NCBI RefSeq assembly: GCF_963576675.1 | Contig: NC_088919.1 | Location: 47,452,501-47,516,500 of the forward strand | DNA: 64,000 bases | Source: Euphorbia lathyris | Lineage: Eukaryota; Streptophyta; Magnoliopsida; Malpighiales; Euphorbiaceae | Direction of reading: 5' to 3' | Shown: positions 54,315 through 64,000 of the stretch, piece by piece | Numbering within the stretch: the stretch's first letter is position 1 | Layout of the letters: each line of letters begins with the position of its first letter | Translations under genes and position numbers: made by a program | Notes under the pieces: generated by a model | What the model was told of the DNA's origin: nothing | Database searches by the model: none | What the model saw: only the letters and a program-made list of their open reading frames with translations

Positions 54315-55847
54315 GATTAACAGACTCCTCGTAACCCTTCCAGTTTTTCGTAAGGATATGTGTTTCGAGTTAAGGTTAACAGACTCCCTTAATCCTTCCA
54401 GTTTTCTTTTAGTTCCGCCTCTGATTTTAAATGTTTTTAGTATATGATAGAGTTAATACATATTTCAAAGGAGCCAGTTTGGCCAAGTAGCAATTAGTGC
54501 ATTTTGTATATATTCCGATGTTGTAATTAGTTAATTTCTTCCTTTTGAGATTTTGTTTTTCTTACTAAGGACATGATTACTTAATATCAGCTTCTTCAAT
54601 TTACAAAGAAACATAATTATTTATTAAGGAATTTCTTCAGTTTACTAAGGAACATGATTATTTACTAATGAGCATGCCTTTTTCTTTAAACCCACTGCAT
54701 GTTTGTAAAGGGTCGGATAATATTATGAATCCCATAATCTCCATTCCAAACAATCTCATAATTTCATTTCTTTCTTTATGTTATTTTCCAAGAGTTTCAA
54801 AGACATGGATGACACATTTGTTATCAATAAATGTTCTCATCTTTATATTACAAAGCTATTGATTGGCAAATATTAGGGTTAAAGCAAAATATGCACTTTC
54901 CTTGAAATGTGAGGGTTAAATTTGGCAAATATTAAAGTAAATTCTTATGTTAAGGCCGAATCTACACTTCCCTTCTATTCATAAATTGTCTTCTCTTTTC
55001 TCCTTCTCTTCTTCTTGAATAGTCTCTAGTTTAGAAGTATTGGACAACTACTCCAAAGAAACGAAAAGAACATATCCGACTGCAATTCAATTGCTCATTG
55101 AAACCATCATTTTTATTATGTTGCATGAACATTTTAATTCTAAAAAGTTCGTTTTAGCTATGTTGCACAAAAAATTTAATTTCGAAAAAAAATTCACGAT
55201 TCGGAAATCGAAATGAAAGACTAAGTTATTGTTGTTATTTACAGGAGATATTTGATGTAACTTAGAATTTTGGTTATGTGTGGTGTTGGTAAGAGAGTGT
55301 ATCCTTTTCATATAGGAACAAAAAATGTTGCTTAATTAGAAAGTTAATTAGGTAACTAAACAAATTAATTAAAAGTTTAAAAATGTGAGAAATGTGGTGG
55401 AATAGAGTGAATAAATCATATGATAAATATGGAGTTTTGAACAAGTGGAAGTGGAAGGGAACTCAATTCACCACATCCACACTTTCTTAATCATTCATTT
55501 GAAGCATCGCAATATTACTTTTTTATCCTTGGTTCAAATAGCTCCTAGTTATACTTCAGTATTATTTTATCACCATAATTAGTACTCCATAGGATAGAGA
55601 TAATTGAGTGGACACATTAATTCTATTTCAACGAGTGAAATTTCACCCGATTTAAATGTAAACTTAATAAAACTGTTATCCTATTAATATATGATGATAT
55701 TTTGTCTTTTATGATATAGTTTATTTGAGGGATTTTTTTTTATTTTTTTAATCTAATTATAATTATTTTCACATCAGAAAATTTATATGGAAAATAAACT
55801 TTAAGATATGATATGTGTCAAGACAAGATATCAAAGTATCACCACAT
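54315..55847. other. 3' flank of gene B to end of copy II
   Basis: Includes the roughly 60-bp duplication behind the stop codon (GTTTCGATTTAAG and GTTTCGAGTTAAG). The rest is alignable to 20877-22880 and 25051-25905 of copy I. No gene is seen. Confidence 0.5.
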
Positions 55848-56096
55848 AAGAGTATTCATTCCTCACTTAGCATTCACATGCATTAGCAATCTTAATTAGC
55901 TTTTATAATTTATGCACTCCTACCCATTAGATAAAAGTTTCGCAAAAATGACCATAGTAAACCATTGGCTTTTAATCAATCTGAAGAGGCATCACAAAAT
56001 ATCTTCAATAAAGCATCGTAAAAAATTTGTTTCGTCAACTTGTTGGGAAAAATTTAGCATTACTAGCTCACACCACAAAGAAATCGTTTAGTTAAA

Positions 56097-56108
56097 GCTC
56101 TGATACCA
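56097..56108 (-). promoter_or_regulatory. tRNA-iMet primer site of the old LTR element, copy III
   Basis: The plus strand GCTCTGATACCA is the complement of TGGTATCAGAGC, the classic initiator-Met primer site, two bases from the LTR at 56111. This perfect copy identifies the degenerate sites at 12748-12759 and 52942-52953. Confidence 0.7.
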
Positions 56109-56190
56109 AATGTCACAGGGACAGAGTTGGACTACACCAAATCCATGAGTGGTGCCGAGACTTTCCTAAGCCTTCGGTTTGCCCACAAAT

Positions 56191-56544
56191 GCCGATGGGA
56201 TTTTATCCCTTGTATGCGTCTTGCCAATGCATATGTCGGTATACCATCCCAAAAGATCCCATTGTATATCAAACCTCGCCATAGAAGGGACACACATTAT
56301 GGACTATCTCAAATTTCAAAGTGTCCATAGGGTTCCATCGCTATTAGGGCTATCAATGAGTCGAGCCGCCGATGAGATTTTATCCTTTATACGCATCCTA
56401 TCAATGCATATGTCGGTATACCATCCCGAAATATCCCCTTGTATATCAAACCTCGCTATAGAAAAGACACTCACTATGGACTATCTTAAAGCTCAAAGTG
56501 TCTATAGCGTTCCAACACTATTAGGGTTGTAAATGAGTTGAGCC
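56191..56544. repeat. 177-bp tandem duplication (2 units)
   Basis: Units 56191-56367 and 56368-56544, both starting GCCGATG.GATTTTATCC and ending at the left end of a hAT MITE (TAGGG.T.T.AATGAGT.GAGCC). They differ at many positions, so the duplication is not recent. Confidence 0.85.
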
Positions 56545-57022
56545 GCTCATGAGTGGCTTGGTGTTCAGCTTGATTTGTAAACAAGCTGAGCTTTAGTACG
56601 ACGAATCTCGGCTCGAAAGCTCGCGAGTAGGCTCGATTATAGGTTCATAAACAAAATCATGAGTAAGCTCGATATAATATTCACGAACATGCTCGTGAGT
56701 ATGCTGGGTTCGTTTATGTTTTTTATTAATAATATTTCAATAAAGGGAGAAATGTATAACAATGTAATAACTTTAGTTTTGTAGATTTCAAAACTATGTA
56801 GTTTTGCATTAAACAAATGTCAAATCAATATAATTAATGAGTTGTTCGTAAGCAAAGTTCATAAATTGAATTAATGAGCCGCTCGTGAGCAAAGCTCGTG
56901 AACAAACTCGTTAACAAGCTCGTGAGCTGCTGATGAACAGAATATTGAGCTTGAGCTCGTTAATTTTCTAACGAGTCGAGCCTGATCAGGCTAAAGCTCG
57001 GCTTGGCTCGATTACAACCCTA
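56345..57022. mobile_element. hAT-type MITE
   Basis: Ends TAGGGTTGTAA (56522) and TTACAACCCTA (57022). The original left end is probably 56345 (TAGGGCTATCAATGAG), because its flank ATCGCTAT (56337-56344) matches the right flank ATCGATAT (57023-57030). The copy at 56522 arose with the tandem duplication. The interior is rich in GAGCTCG-type repeats. Confidence 0.7.
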
Positions 57023-57292
57023 ATCGATATGGATATGTGTGTGCCTCTCTTTCCTTTAAGACTTAATGCTATACTCTCCTAGTTCTCAATCGACTAGGGT
57101 GATCGCTTAAGACAATGCTGACCACTAATTTAGTGGCTTGTGAAGATCCAATATCTACATGTCTTCTATAGTGTTGCTTAAATCAAGTTGGGATTAGCCC
57201 CCAATGACTATTAAATATTCCATTCGATACTACTTTATGAAGCATCCTCGTAGTTTTCTTTTTGCTTTCGAATGAGTCTATCTACAGACCAA

Positions 57293-57396
57293 CTCTAAAA
57301 GTATTATTAGAAACCGGTTCTAAAGATGTTAATGAGGTAGGAATCTCTAAAAGTATTATTAGAAACCGGTTCTAAAGATGTTAATGAGGTAGGAAT
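57293..57396. repeat. 52-bp tandem duplication (2 identical units)
   Basis: CTCTAAAAGTATTATTAG starts both 57293 and 57345; the 52 bases are identical, so the duplication is recent. Confidence 0.95.
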
Positions 57397-57598
57397 GAAT
57401 CGTATCCTATGAACAATAAAACTCTTGCATGATACATTTGAAAAATATCTACTATATAGTACTATCACGTGTAACTACATGATCAAATGCCACTACAACC
57501 ACATAATAATAATGGTGGACAAAATATCTACAAAATATTATAGTACCTTGTCAAGATTGGAAGAGAGAAGTTCCACTCTCAATAATGGTTAAAATGGA

Positions 57599-59145
57599 TT
57601 GAACACTCAAATGAGGTTAATTATAGAAATAATTCTCAATCTAAGGATAGTTAAAAATTATTTCCTTATGAGGGGCTATTTTTTAACCCTAATTAAAAGT
57701 AGTCCCATTACGATACTTCAGCCACCGTAATGAAAGAAAAGGGTAATTTGACTAACCTCATTACGGCACTGTATGCGCCGTAATGAGACTTGTTGTGCAG
57801 GAATCCTAGGATTCCTGCAACGATGGCATGGCAGTGGCTACTGCCAAGTCTCCTATTTTATTATATATACAAAAATTTATATAAAAATTTAATATATTAA
57901 TTTAATTAAATTGGTGTAATTTTATTTGAGTTTATTTTGTTTAGGGATAATATACAAAAAATACATTTAACGTTTATAACCATGGGTAATTTTACTTTTA
58001 ATATTTAAAATGGTGCAATTTTACTTCTAATGTTGATAGTCAAAAACAATACTACCCCTAACGTTAGTAAGTTGGGCCAATATCGGACATAATTATGAAA
58101 CACATACTTATAAATGTTTGGGGTAAAATTGCTCTTTACTGTCAATATTAGGGGTAAAATTGCTCTTGACTGTCAATATTAGGATAAAATTGCACAATTT
58201 TAGATGTTACGTGTAAAATTCCTCTTGACTGTCAATATTAGAGGTAAAATTGTATCATTTTAGACTTTAAAGGTAAAATTGCTCCTGCTGTAATATTAAA
58301 GATATTTTTGCACATTATCCTTTTTGTTTAATTACAGATCCTGTTCAATTATCCTAAAAGATAAGGGTATAAAGTTGACATATCCGCAGGCAGAGACGAC
58401 TCCAGTATTTTAGAAGCTTTAGACTGCTAGTTTTTATATTATATTTTTTTTATAAATTAAATTAATTTTTTACTAAACCAAGAAAAAACAAATAAAAATC
58501 AAACTTCTAGGACAATTTGCAGACAACGAAAGAGTTAACAACTATGTTATTGTTAGAGTAAAATAAAAAAAAGGATGGAGGTTTAACCTTTTTGAAAACA
58601 CAATCATGTGCTTTAAAAACTTTTTTTTTTTTATAAGGTTCAAAAATACTCTTAACGTTTATAGTTAGAAGCAATTTTACCCCTAACGTCTAAAATGATG
58701 CAATTTGCGTCATTTATCACTAATTATTAATAGACCACAACATATGATTAGATTCGGAACAAAAATTATACTGTATTTTGTACGAATTGGATAAAAGAAA
58801 GATTGGTTTCACTGTTATTTAACTGTCACACTGGGTCTTCCAAACAAATTTATTGATAAATTGAAGCAGTTTCGTACATCTTTTTTTTTTTGTAACTATA
58901 TTAATAACACAGTAAATATTTATCGATAAAAAAATAAAAATAAATACTAACAATAATAAAATATATAGATAAACATTTTTTAATTTATTTAATATATTAG
59001 ACTTTTTTATATATAAAAATAATTATAATATTTTTTATGGGACCATTTTTAACTATGGGTTAAAAACAGCCCCTTATGAAGAAATAATTCTTAACTCTTC
59101 CTAAGGAATTATTTTCTCAATTAACCCCATCTAGAGGTTTAACCC
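57599..59145. mobile_element. Mutator-like non-autonomous element (about 1.5 kb)
   Basis: Inverted arms include GAGGTTAATT..AGAAATAATTCT at the left and its approximate complement at the right (AGGAATTATTTTCTCAATTAACCCC). The flanking repeat is GGTTAAAATGGA (57587-57598 and 59146-59157); copy II has it once near 53747. Another element is nested inside. No transposase. Confidence 0.7.
57954..58321. mobile_element. Nested Mutator-like MITE with 9-bp duplication
   Basis: Starts GGGATAATAT and ends GCACATTATCCT, flanked by TTTTGTTTA at 57945-57953 and 58322-58330. The inside contains three to four tandem phrases of the type GTAAAATTGCTCTTGACTGT. Same family as 25130-25722. Confidence 0.75.
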
Positions 59146-59373
59146 GGTTAAAATGGAAATCATCTACCACTAAAATTCTAGAATCTTCAATAGTTTAAAG
59201 ATAAGCCAATTGAAATGCTTTCCAAAGGACACATGGCCACTTCAAATTGATTGCCTTTATATTAGCCATAAATCATAAATGCCAATGGACACTTGGACTC
59301 CAACAAAACCGTATCTTTACTTTTTCTATTTTCCAATTTTGGCCTCTTTTTAGATATTTTTTGCATTCCTACC

Positions 59374-59382
59374 CTATAAATT
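59374..59382 (+). promoter_or_regulatory. TATA box of 77-residue gene, copy C
   Basis: CTATAAATT about 110 bp before the ATG, identical to copy A. Confidence 0.6.
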
Positions 59383-59489
59383 GCACTCCAAATTCTTATC
59401 ATTCTCAAAAACTAAACTCAGAGTTATCTTTCTTTAAAAAAAACTCTAACAAATTTGGAATTCTAAGAATCTCACAAGATCAATCTTCA

Positions 59490-59723
59490 ATGGCGAGGAA
59501 CATGCTTAGTTTGTTCTTTGAAGTAGCTCCACCTTCCATTATTTTCCCCCATAAGCCTTCAAATTGCCCTTGTTTGGAAACTATTGTCGAGGAGGACTCC
59601 GAGCCCTATGATGAAGATAGGGACGGAAGCAGGATAAACTTTCTAAGGGTGTTGGAGCAATTACTTCTAGGAATTCCATCTCTCTCTGTGCAGCACCTCG
59701 CAAGGGGATGTGTTTCAATTTAA
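59490..59723 (+). CDS. Small protein of unknown function, 77 residues (copy C)
   Basis: ATG at 59490, TAA at 59721-59723. The frame is open upstream to 59247 across the TATA box, but those codons are not conserved as protein and the shared Met is preferred. Protein: MARNMLSLFFEVAPPSIIF, then PHKPSNCPCLET, the acidic EEDSEPYDEDRDG, then INFLRVLEQLLLG. It differs from copy A in five codons by replacement and six silently, with no gap. No domain or targeting signal is recognised. The intact TATA box and leader make this and copy A the likelier expressed members. Confidence 0.65.
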   Translation: MARNMLSLFFEVAPPSIIFPHKPSNCPCLETIVEEDSEPYDEDRDGSRINFLRVLEQLLLGIPSLSVQHLARGCVSI

Positions 59724-61299
59724 GGTCAACGGACTCCTCGTAACCCTTCCAGTTTTTTTACAAGGATGTGTGTTTCGATTTAAAGTTAACGGACTCTCTT
59801 AACTTTTCCAGTTTTTTTCTGGTTCCGCCTCTGATTTTAAATGTTTTTCGTATATGGTGGAGTTAATATATATTTCAAATGAGCCAGTTAGACCAAGTAG
59901 CAACTAGTGCATTTTGTATATATTTCAATGTTGTAATGAGTTAATTTCTTCCTTTTGAAATTTTGTTAATATCAGCCTTTTCAGTTTCGATACTTTTGTT
60001 TTTCTTTGGTTACTTTGTTTTAGCTATGAGTCTTTGGTTACTTTGTTTTAGCTCACTCGTCTAATGATAAAAATACGCATAAGTAATAAGTTCATAAAAA
60101 AAAGTAATTATAAAGATAAGATCCAAAAATAGTTAGAACATTGTTAGTAAAAATTAATATCATAAATGTTATAATTGAAGATCAAACACATTCATAAATT
60201 GGACCAACGGAAGACATTACTCAATTACGAATTTCTTTATTCTATTATACTTGTATGCTATATTATCAGACATATTTATATAGGTCGGACCGGGCAAGGC
60301 CCGCAAGCTTCAAGGTAAAATTATTCAGCATAAATCCAACTTAATCAGTTGTTAATTTAGAACTGAACTCGAGCTTAAACTCAAATTCTAAACTCAACCC
60401 AAAAACAGCTCACCTAAAATTTAGCAATAAATATGTAATGTATCAAATTAATTTGATAATTAATTTTAATAGGATACATCCGACTTGTCCTATTTTTACA
60501 AATCTTAAGGCCGGCCTAGAAATAAGCAGGGTTTTGACAGGCATGAACTGGGCTTAATATTAATTTTGGTTGTCCAAGCCCGGTCCAATAAACAAGTCTG
60601 AACAGGCTAAGTGAATACCCAAGCCTGTGAATAGTCTAAATACATATCATGTGTACACTCGCTGGATTGTGTAAATCTTATCTTTTCTTATCACATGTTT
60701 GACAATATATATACGTATATATATATATATATTCTACCAATCTTAGAGGTCCGTTATCTCTAGGTCTATTCAGATTTTGAGAAAACGAATAAAATTTACT
60801 TTCTTCAAAAAAAAAAAAGTGATATCATGATATGCAACTGATATAAAGTGCCTGGACAAAATATGGGAGTTCAACTTAGCTCAAGTTATCAATGTTAAAA
60901 CTTCAATTATTCTCCCTACCAAAAAAAAAAAAACTTCAATTATTCTATATGTATTCAAATTTTGAGAAAAATGAATAAAATTTAATTTCTTATTCTGAAG
61001 TAACGATATGCAACTGATAATAAAGTAGGTAAACAAATATATGATGAGTTTTCTAATAATGCCTTAAATTGACTCAAATACCACTGTTAAAACTTCAATT
61101 GTACTATTTATAATGTTATAAATAAAACTATTATTGATAGGTAACGATAAAAGCTTTTCAATACCTTGATCCTTTTCAAATTAGTTACAAATACATGAAA
61201 GATTTTGTTCCGCTACTAACATATGGACACCTTGATGAAAAGTATGCTACTCGTTTCATCTGAAGTATAGAAGAGAACACAAAATTCTCAAGGTACTTA
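59724..61299. other. 3' flank of gene C and intergenic AT-rich DNA
   Basis: Copy III similarity ends near 60250. Then follow a degenerate GGCCGG-rich repeat (about 60280-60640), a (TA)n run (about 60707-60731) and an imperfect duplication around 60765-60900 and 60945-61090 (TTTTGAGAAAA.GAATAAAATTTA). No gene is seen. Confidence 0.45.
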
Positions 61300-61478
61300 T
61301 AAAAGGGCGGCTCGCTTCCTGCTAAGCGAGGGTCCAGGGAAGAGTGCCACCACAAGGGTGTATTGGAGACAAGCATTCTCCTGCCAAATTTTTTAGGCAA
61401 GAGACCGCTCCTACGACTCGAACTCGTGACCTCTCGAGTCACACGGCAACAACGTTTACCATTGGGCTCGCAACGTTT
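61300..61478 (-). mobile_element. Au-type tRNA-derived SINE
   Basis: On the minus strand: an A-box-like GAGCCCAATGGTAAACG, then GGTCACGAGTTCGAGTCGTA (B-box GTTCGAGTC), CAATACACCCTTGTGGTGGC, CCTGGACCCTCGCTTAGCAG, and a terminal GCCGCCCTTTT. This order and wording is that of the plant Au SINE family as I know it. Diverged from consensus and without a clear target duplication, so old. The tRNA-like part is not a tRNA gene. Confidence 0.75.
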
Positions 61479-62676
61479 AACCCATAGATATTCTACATTG
61501 GTGACCAACAACAAATCTACCCACATTATATTGAAATTCAAAGACAACAGAACACAACATATTGAAATTCATAGACAACAGAAGGCTGATAGTATCATCA
61601 GCCAAGAATCAAAATCACACTAGACTTGCAACACAACATCAGGAAACAGGACATGCTTCAACAATTTTCAAAATCATTGACACACAGCTGCAAGATTCAA
61701 TACTGAAAACATCAACAATAGAGTAGTATTAATCCTCTAACGAATTACAGTTTCATCAAATTCCATAGTCGAATGTAAACTACCAATACAGTTGCACTAC
61801 TTCTGCTAGAGTTGAATATACAACCATCCTAGGCATCCAGTCACAGGGCAGATAATTGAATTCAAAACGAGGGTTGTCAAGTTATTATACAACTCGATTT
61901 ACAAAGACAGCCGCACTTGAAACGGTCCGTATAACATCATCATCATGCTTGTTGCATTTTTATCACATATAATCATTTGGAATATATAGCACAAAACACT
62001 ATTATGACACAACCCTTTTGACATAATTGTCATTTTTGTTGCATTTATATTACATATAATCATTTGGAATAAATAGCACAACCATTTTTGACACTCCTAT
62101 ACATTACCCAAAATATCAATCCAATGCTCAATTCGAATTCAAACAACATATTGTACGATGAATCTCTTATTAACCATCATCCAATTAACATTTTCATATT
62201 GAAAACACAAAACTCAAATGGCATACAGTCATTCATTTATATGTATCAACATTGCAAATAGGGAGTTAAAATATATACCCAAGTAAGGAAACTTCAAACA
62301 CCTATCATAAAATGAATCTGTAGTTGACTAAATCTCTAATTAAAATCAATTAGTAGCCAAAAATTCAACTATGAAAACAGCGAAAAGGTAATGCAATTAC
62401 CAGTATCATAAATGACAATAAACAATATCTGAGCTAACAAAATCAAGAACAATCACTCTATTGCATAAGTAAATGACTTATAAGAATTAAAATCCAAGCA
62501 TTACCCAAAACTAACATGATAAACCTTACATCTCCTTGCTAAATTGCAGTAATCCACACACCAAAAAGAAACCAGAATTTGGAGATTGAACTAAATTAAC
62601 TTGTTTAACATTTCAAAACTGATAATAAACATAAGAAAATGAAAAGGAAAGACAGGTACACATATTTTTTCTGAAA
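61479..62676. other. Intergenic, 3' flank of RPL12
   Basis: AT-rich. An imperfect duplication of about 50 bp occurs (TACATATAATCATTTGGAAT-like, near 61965 and 62052). No ORF or RNA gene is seen. Confidence 0.5.
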
Positions 62677-63177
62677 TTAATCAAGAGGAATCTCAACATC
62701 ACCATCAGCAATCTCCTGCTGGAGATCTTTAGGGTTCTTTCCATCAACAGTACATCCAACGGAGACACAAGTACCTAAAATCTCCTTCACACTACCGCTT
62801 AAATCCTTAGCCATTGATCGGGGCCTCATAATCTTAGCAATTTCTATCACATCATCCAGCGATATGTTACCTGAGTGCTTAATGTTCTTCGTCTTCTTTC
62901 TGTCACGCTCAGGCTCCTTCAACGCCTTAATGACAAGAGCAGCGGCGGAGGGAACCACCGAGACCTTGGCTTGACGGTTCTGGACGGTGAGCTTAACGGT
63001 GACACGCAAGCCCTTCCAATCCTTGGCAGTTTCCTTGGCAATATCTTCACCGATTTTCTTCGGAGAAAGACCGAGAGGACCGATCTTCGGAGCAAGAGAT
63101 GAAGCTGCTCCGACCTCTCCTCCGGTGACACGGACGTAGACGTCCACCACCTGACTTGGATCGAACTTTGGCGGCAT
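62677..63177 (-). CDS. RPL12: 60S ribosomal protein L12 (uL11)
   Basis: Complete single-exon ORF of 166 residues, the usual length for plant L12. It starts [20 protein letters not shown] at 63177 and ends DGDVEIPLD. The N-terminal L11 domain (about 1-70) has [20 protein letters not shown]. The C-terminal rRNA-binding domain (about 75-145) has [19 protein letters not shown] and [13 protein letters not shown]. The protein binds the GTPase-associated centre of 25S rRNA at the base of the P-stalk, in the cytosolic large subunit. There are no breaks, and known Arabidopsis homologues are also intronless. A translation-gene type promoter lies upstream. It is the one clear housekeeping gene in the window. 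Confidence 0.97.
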   Translation of the reverse strand: MPPKFDPSQVVDVYVRVTGGEVGAASSLAPKIGPLGLSPKKIGEDIAKETAKDWKGLRVTVKLTVQNRQAKVSVVPSAAALVIKALKEPERDRKKTKNIKHSGNISLDDVIEIAKIMRPRSMAKDLSGSVKEILGTCVSVGCTVDGKNPKDLQQEIADGDVEIPLD

Positions 63178-63556
63178 GGTTTAAAATGAAAAAGAGAAGC
63201 GACTGTACTGAGATCGGAGAAGGAGGCGGGGGAAAAAGAGGCGCAGCAAAATAGATGGAGTGAGAATTTATTAACATATAAGGTAAGAGAGTTTAGGGTT
63301 TAGCACATCTATGTCAAATTACAGTCTTCTCCTCAGGGTTTTTGGATGGGCTATTTTGGGTTATTGGGATCTTTTGGGCCAAAATTCTCGTTTGGATTTT
63401 GGTCTATTGATCTTCGGATCTTCCATTGAACCCATTAAGTTTTTTCTCTTATTTTCGGGATGTTAATTTCGTGTTATCCCAGTTATTTGGATTTTGGTCC
63501 AGTGATCTTGGGATCCTTCATTTGAACCCATTAAGCTTTTTCTCTTTTTTGGGCTT
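63178..63556 (-). promoter_or_regulatory. RPL12 leader and promoter (telo-box, TGGGCY motifs)
   Basis: A telo-box AAACCCTAA (minus) at 63293-63301 lies about 116 bp from the ATG, and an AT-rich TTATATG just downstream of it could act as TATA. TGGGCT or TGGGCC motifs are at 63347-63352, 63375-63380 and 63550-63555. Telo-box plus site II motifs are known marks of plant ribosomal protein promoters. Confidence 0.7.
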
Positions 63557-63612
63557 TTTTTACAATTAGGTATAAAATTATAACTATTATATTATCAAAA
63601 AAGTAATTCTAA

Positions 63613-63754
63613 ATATGTTAATTTTTTATTTCTAGTTCTGTTCGTGGTGAGTGGGTCTATCCACCACCGTTTATTATTGATGTGTTATCTTCTGATTTAA
63701 ATTAATAAAAGTTGTTGTTTGTTTAAAAAAAAAAAAAATATGTTAATTTTTTAT
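63613..63754 (+). mobile_element. 5'-truncated LINE-type insertion with 17-bp target duplication
   Basis: ATATGTTAATTTTTTAT occurs at 63613-63629 and 63738-63754. Between them are 108 bp ending in AATAAAAGTTG.. and a run of about 14 A. Poly-A plus a long duplication marks L1-type target-primed insertion. Too short to name the family. Confidence 0.85.
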
Positions 63755-63857
63755 CTATTACAAATAAAATATAGTTTTATAATCTAGTTTTAAAAATTTG
63801 TAATCCAATTCGTAAATCCTCTAAAATATATATTTTAGACTCATAGTTTATAAATTT

Positions 63858-64000
63858 TAGTCCTTTAAATATATTAAAAATGATGATTTACTTAGTTTGA
63901 CATAATTCAAATTATTACTTGATATAGTTATAGTCCTTTAAATATATTAAAAATGATGATTTATTTAGTTTGACATAATTCAAATTATTACTTCATATAT
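63858..64000. repeat. 73-bp tandem repeat, second unit reaching the window edge
   Basis: TAGTCCTTTAAATATATTAA starts both 63858 and 63931; the units differ at only a few positions. Confidence 0.9.

Larger units (their letters stand above)
26206..55847. repeat. Host segment copy II (of three)
   Basis: Homologous to copy I over 27515-32511 and 52395-55847. Insertions absent from copy I are the copia solo LTR (29809-31312), the Athila-like array (32512-51913) and the LTR fragment beside it (51914-52394). The counterpart of 12018-12197 in copy I (about 180 bp) is missing at the array. Confidence 0.78.
56111..57290 (-). mobile_element. 5' LTR of minus-strand LTR element, copy III, with duplication and MITE
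   Basis: LTR sequence 56111-56344 and 57023-57290, separated by a hAT MITE and a 177-bp tandem duplication that copied part of the LTR together with the MITE end. Confidence 0.55.
55848..60250. repeat. Host segment copy III (of three, left-truncated)
   Basis: Begins inside the counterpart of 12514 in copy I and runs through the LTR, the gene and its 3' flank to about 60250. It lacks the LINE and most of the LTR element. Confidence 0.75.

Noticed and set aside
59247..59489. N-terminal extension of the copy C gene product
   Set aside because: It would be translated through the TATA box; the extension is not conserved in frame in copies A and B.
61390..61470. tRNA-like sequence as a functional tRNA gene
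   Set aside because: It is followed by the Au SINE body and lacks a complete cloverleaf; A-box is degenerate.

Overview
The window is nuclear DNA from a flowering plant, most likely a eudicot. It is AT-rich and made almost entirely of nested transposable elements around a few genes. The evidence is plant lineages of Ty1/copia and Ty3/gypsy elements, hAT, Mutator and CACTA DNA transposons, an Au-like SINE, and an intact plant-type 60S ribosomal protein L12 gene at the right end. Most statements about families rest on motif recognition by eye; no database was searched. LAYOUT: 1-8565 is the 3' part of a Sirevirus-like Ty1/copia element (broken gag-pol, a long downstream envelope-like ORF with stops and a frameshift, polypurine tract, 3' LTR). 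It sits inside the RNase H end of a LINE. From 8566 to about 60250 the window consists of three related copies of one host segment (copy I 8566-25905, copy II 26206-55847, copy III 55848-60250). Each copy carries one small intact gene for the same unrecognised 77-residue protein (20643-20876, 54081-54314, 59490-59723). Copies I and II also carry an old, apparently non-coding LTR element on the minus strand (two LTRs of about 0.49 kb, tRNA-iMet-type primer site, polypurine tract); copy III keeps only its right end. Comparing the copies shows the ancestral empty sites of later insertions. In copy I these are a 2.5-kb hAT-like element with a nested Mutator-type MITE, a CACTA-type element carrying fragments of at least three host genes (NUG2-like GTPase, Dicer-like helicase, IST1-like), a foldback Mutator-like element and an LTR fragment. 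In copy II they are a copia solo LTR with perfect 5-bp target duplication and a 19.4-kb block at 32512-51913. In copy III they are a hAT MITE involved in a local tandem duplication and a Mutator-like element with another nested in it. THE 19.4-kb BLOCK is a head-to-tail array of a pol-less, Athila-like Ty3 element on the minus strand: internal part, LTR, internal, LTR, internal, LTR, period about 7.5 kb, neighbours sharing LTRs. Each unit has a tRNA-Asp primer site, a gag ORF (intact only in the middle unit) and an envelope-like ORF (defective in all), with no protease, reverse transcriptase or integrase. Its most unusual property is a set of about thirty copies per unit of an 11-bp CpG-rich palindrome-like box (ACGCCCCGCGT), arranged almost without exception as pairs whose starts are 20-21 bp apart. 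Pairs are direct in the LTR and inverted in the internal region. One cluster lies upstream of the LTR TATA box, one upstream of a second TATA box in front of the envelope-like ORF, and one behind that ORF. The copia LTRs show an analogous design (GCTGAGT, 8 bp, ACTCAGC) and a third LTR has two long GC-rich inverted pairs upstream of its TATA box. RIGHT END: 60250-62676 is intergenic with a minus-strand Au-type SINE; RPL12 (62677-63177, minus) has a telo-box and TGGGCY motifs upstream; a 5'-truncated LINE tail with a 17-bp target duplication and a 73-bp tandem repeat close the window.
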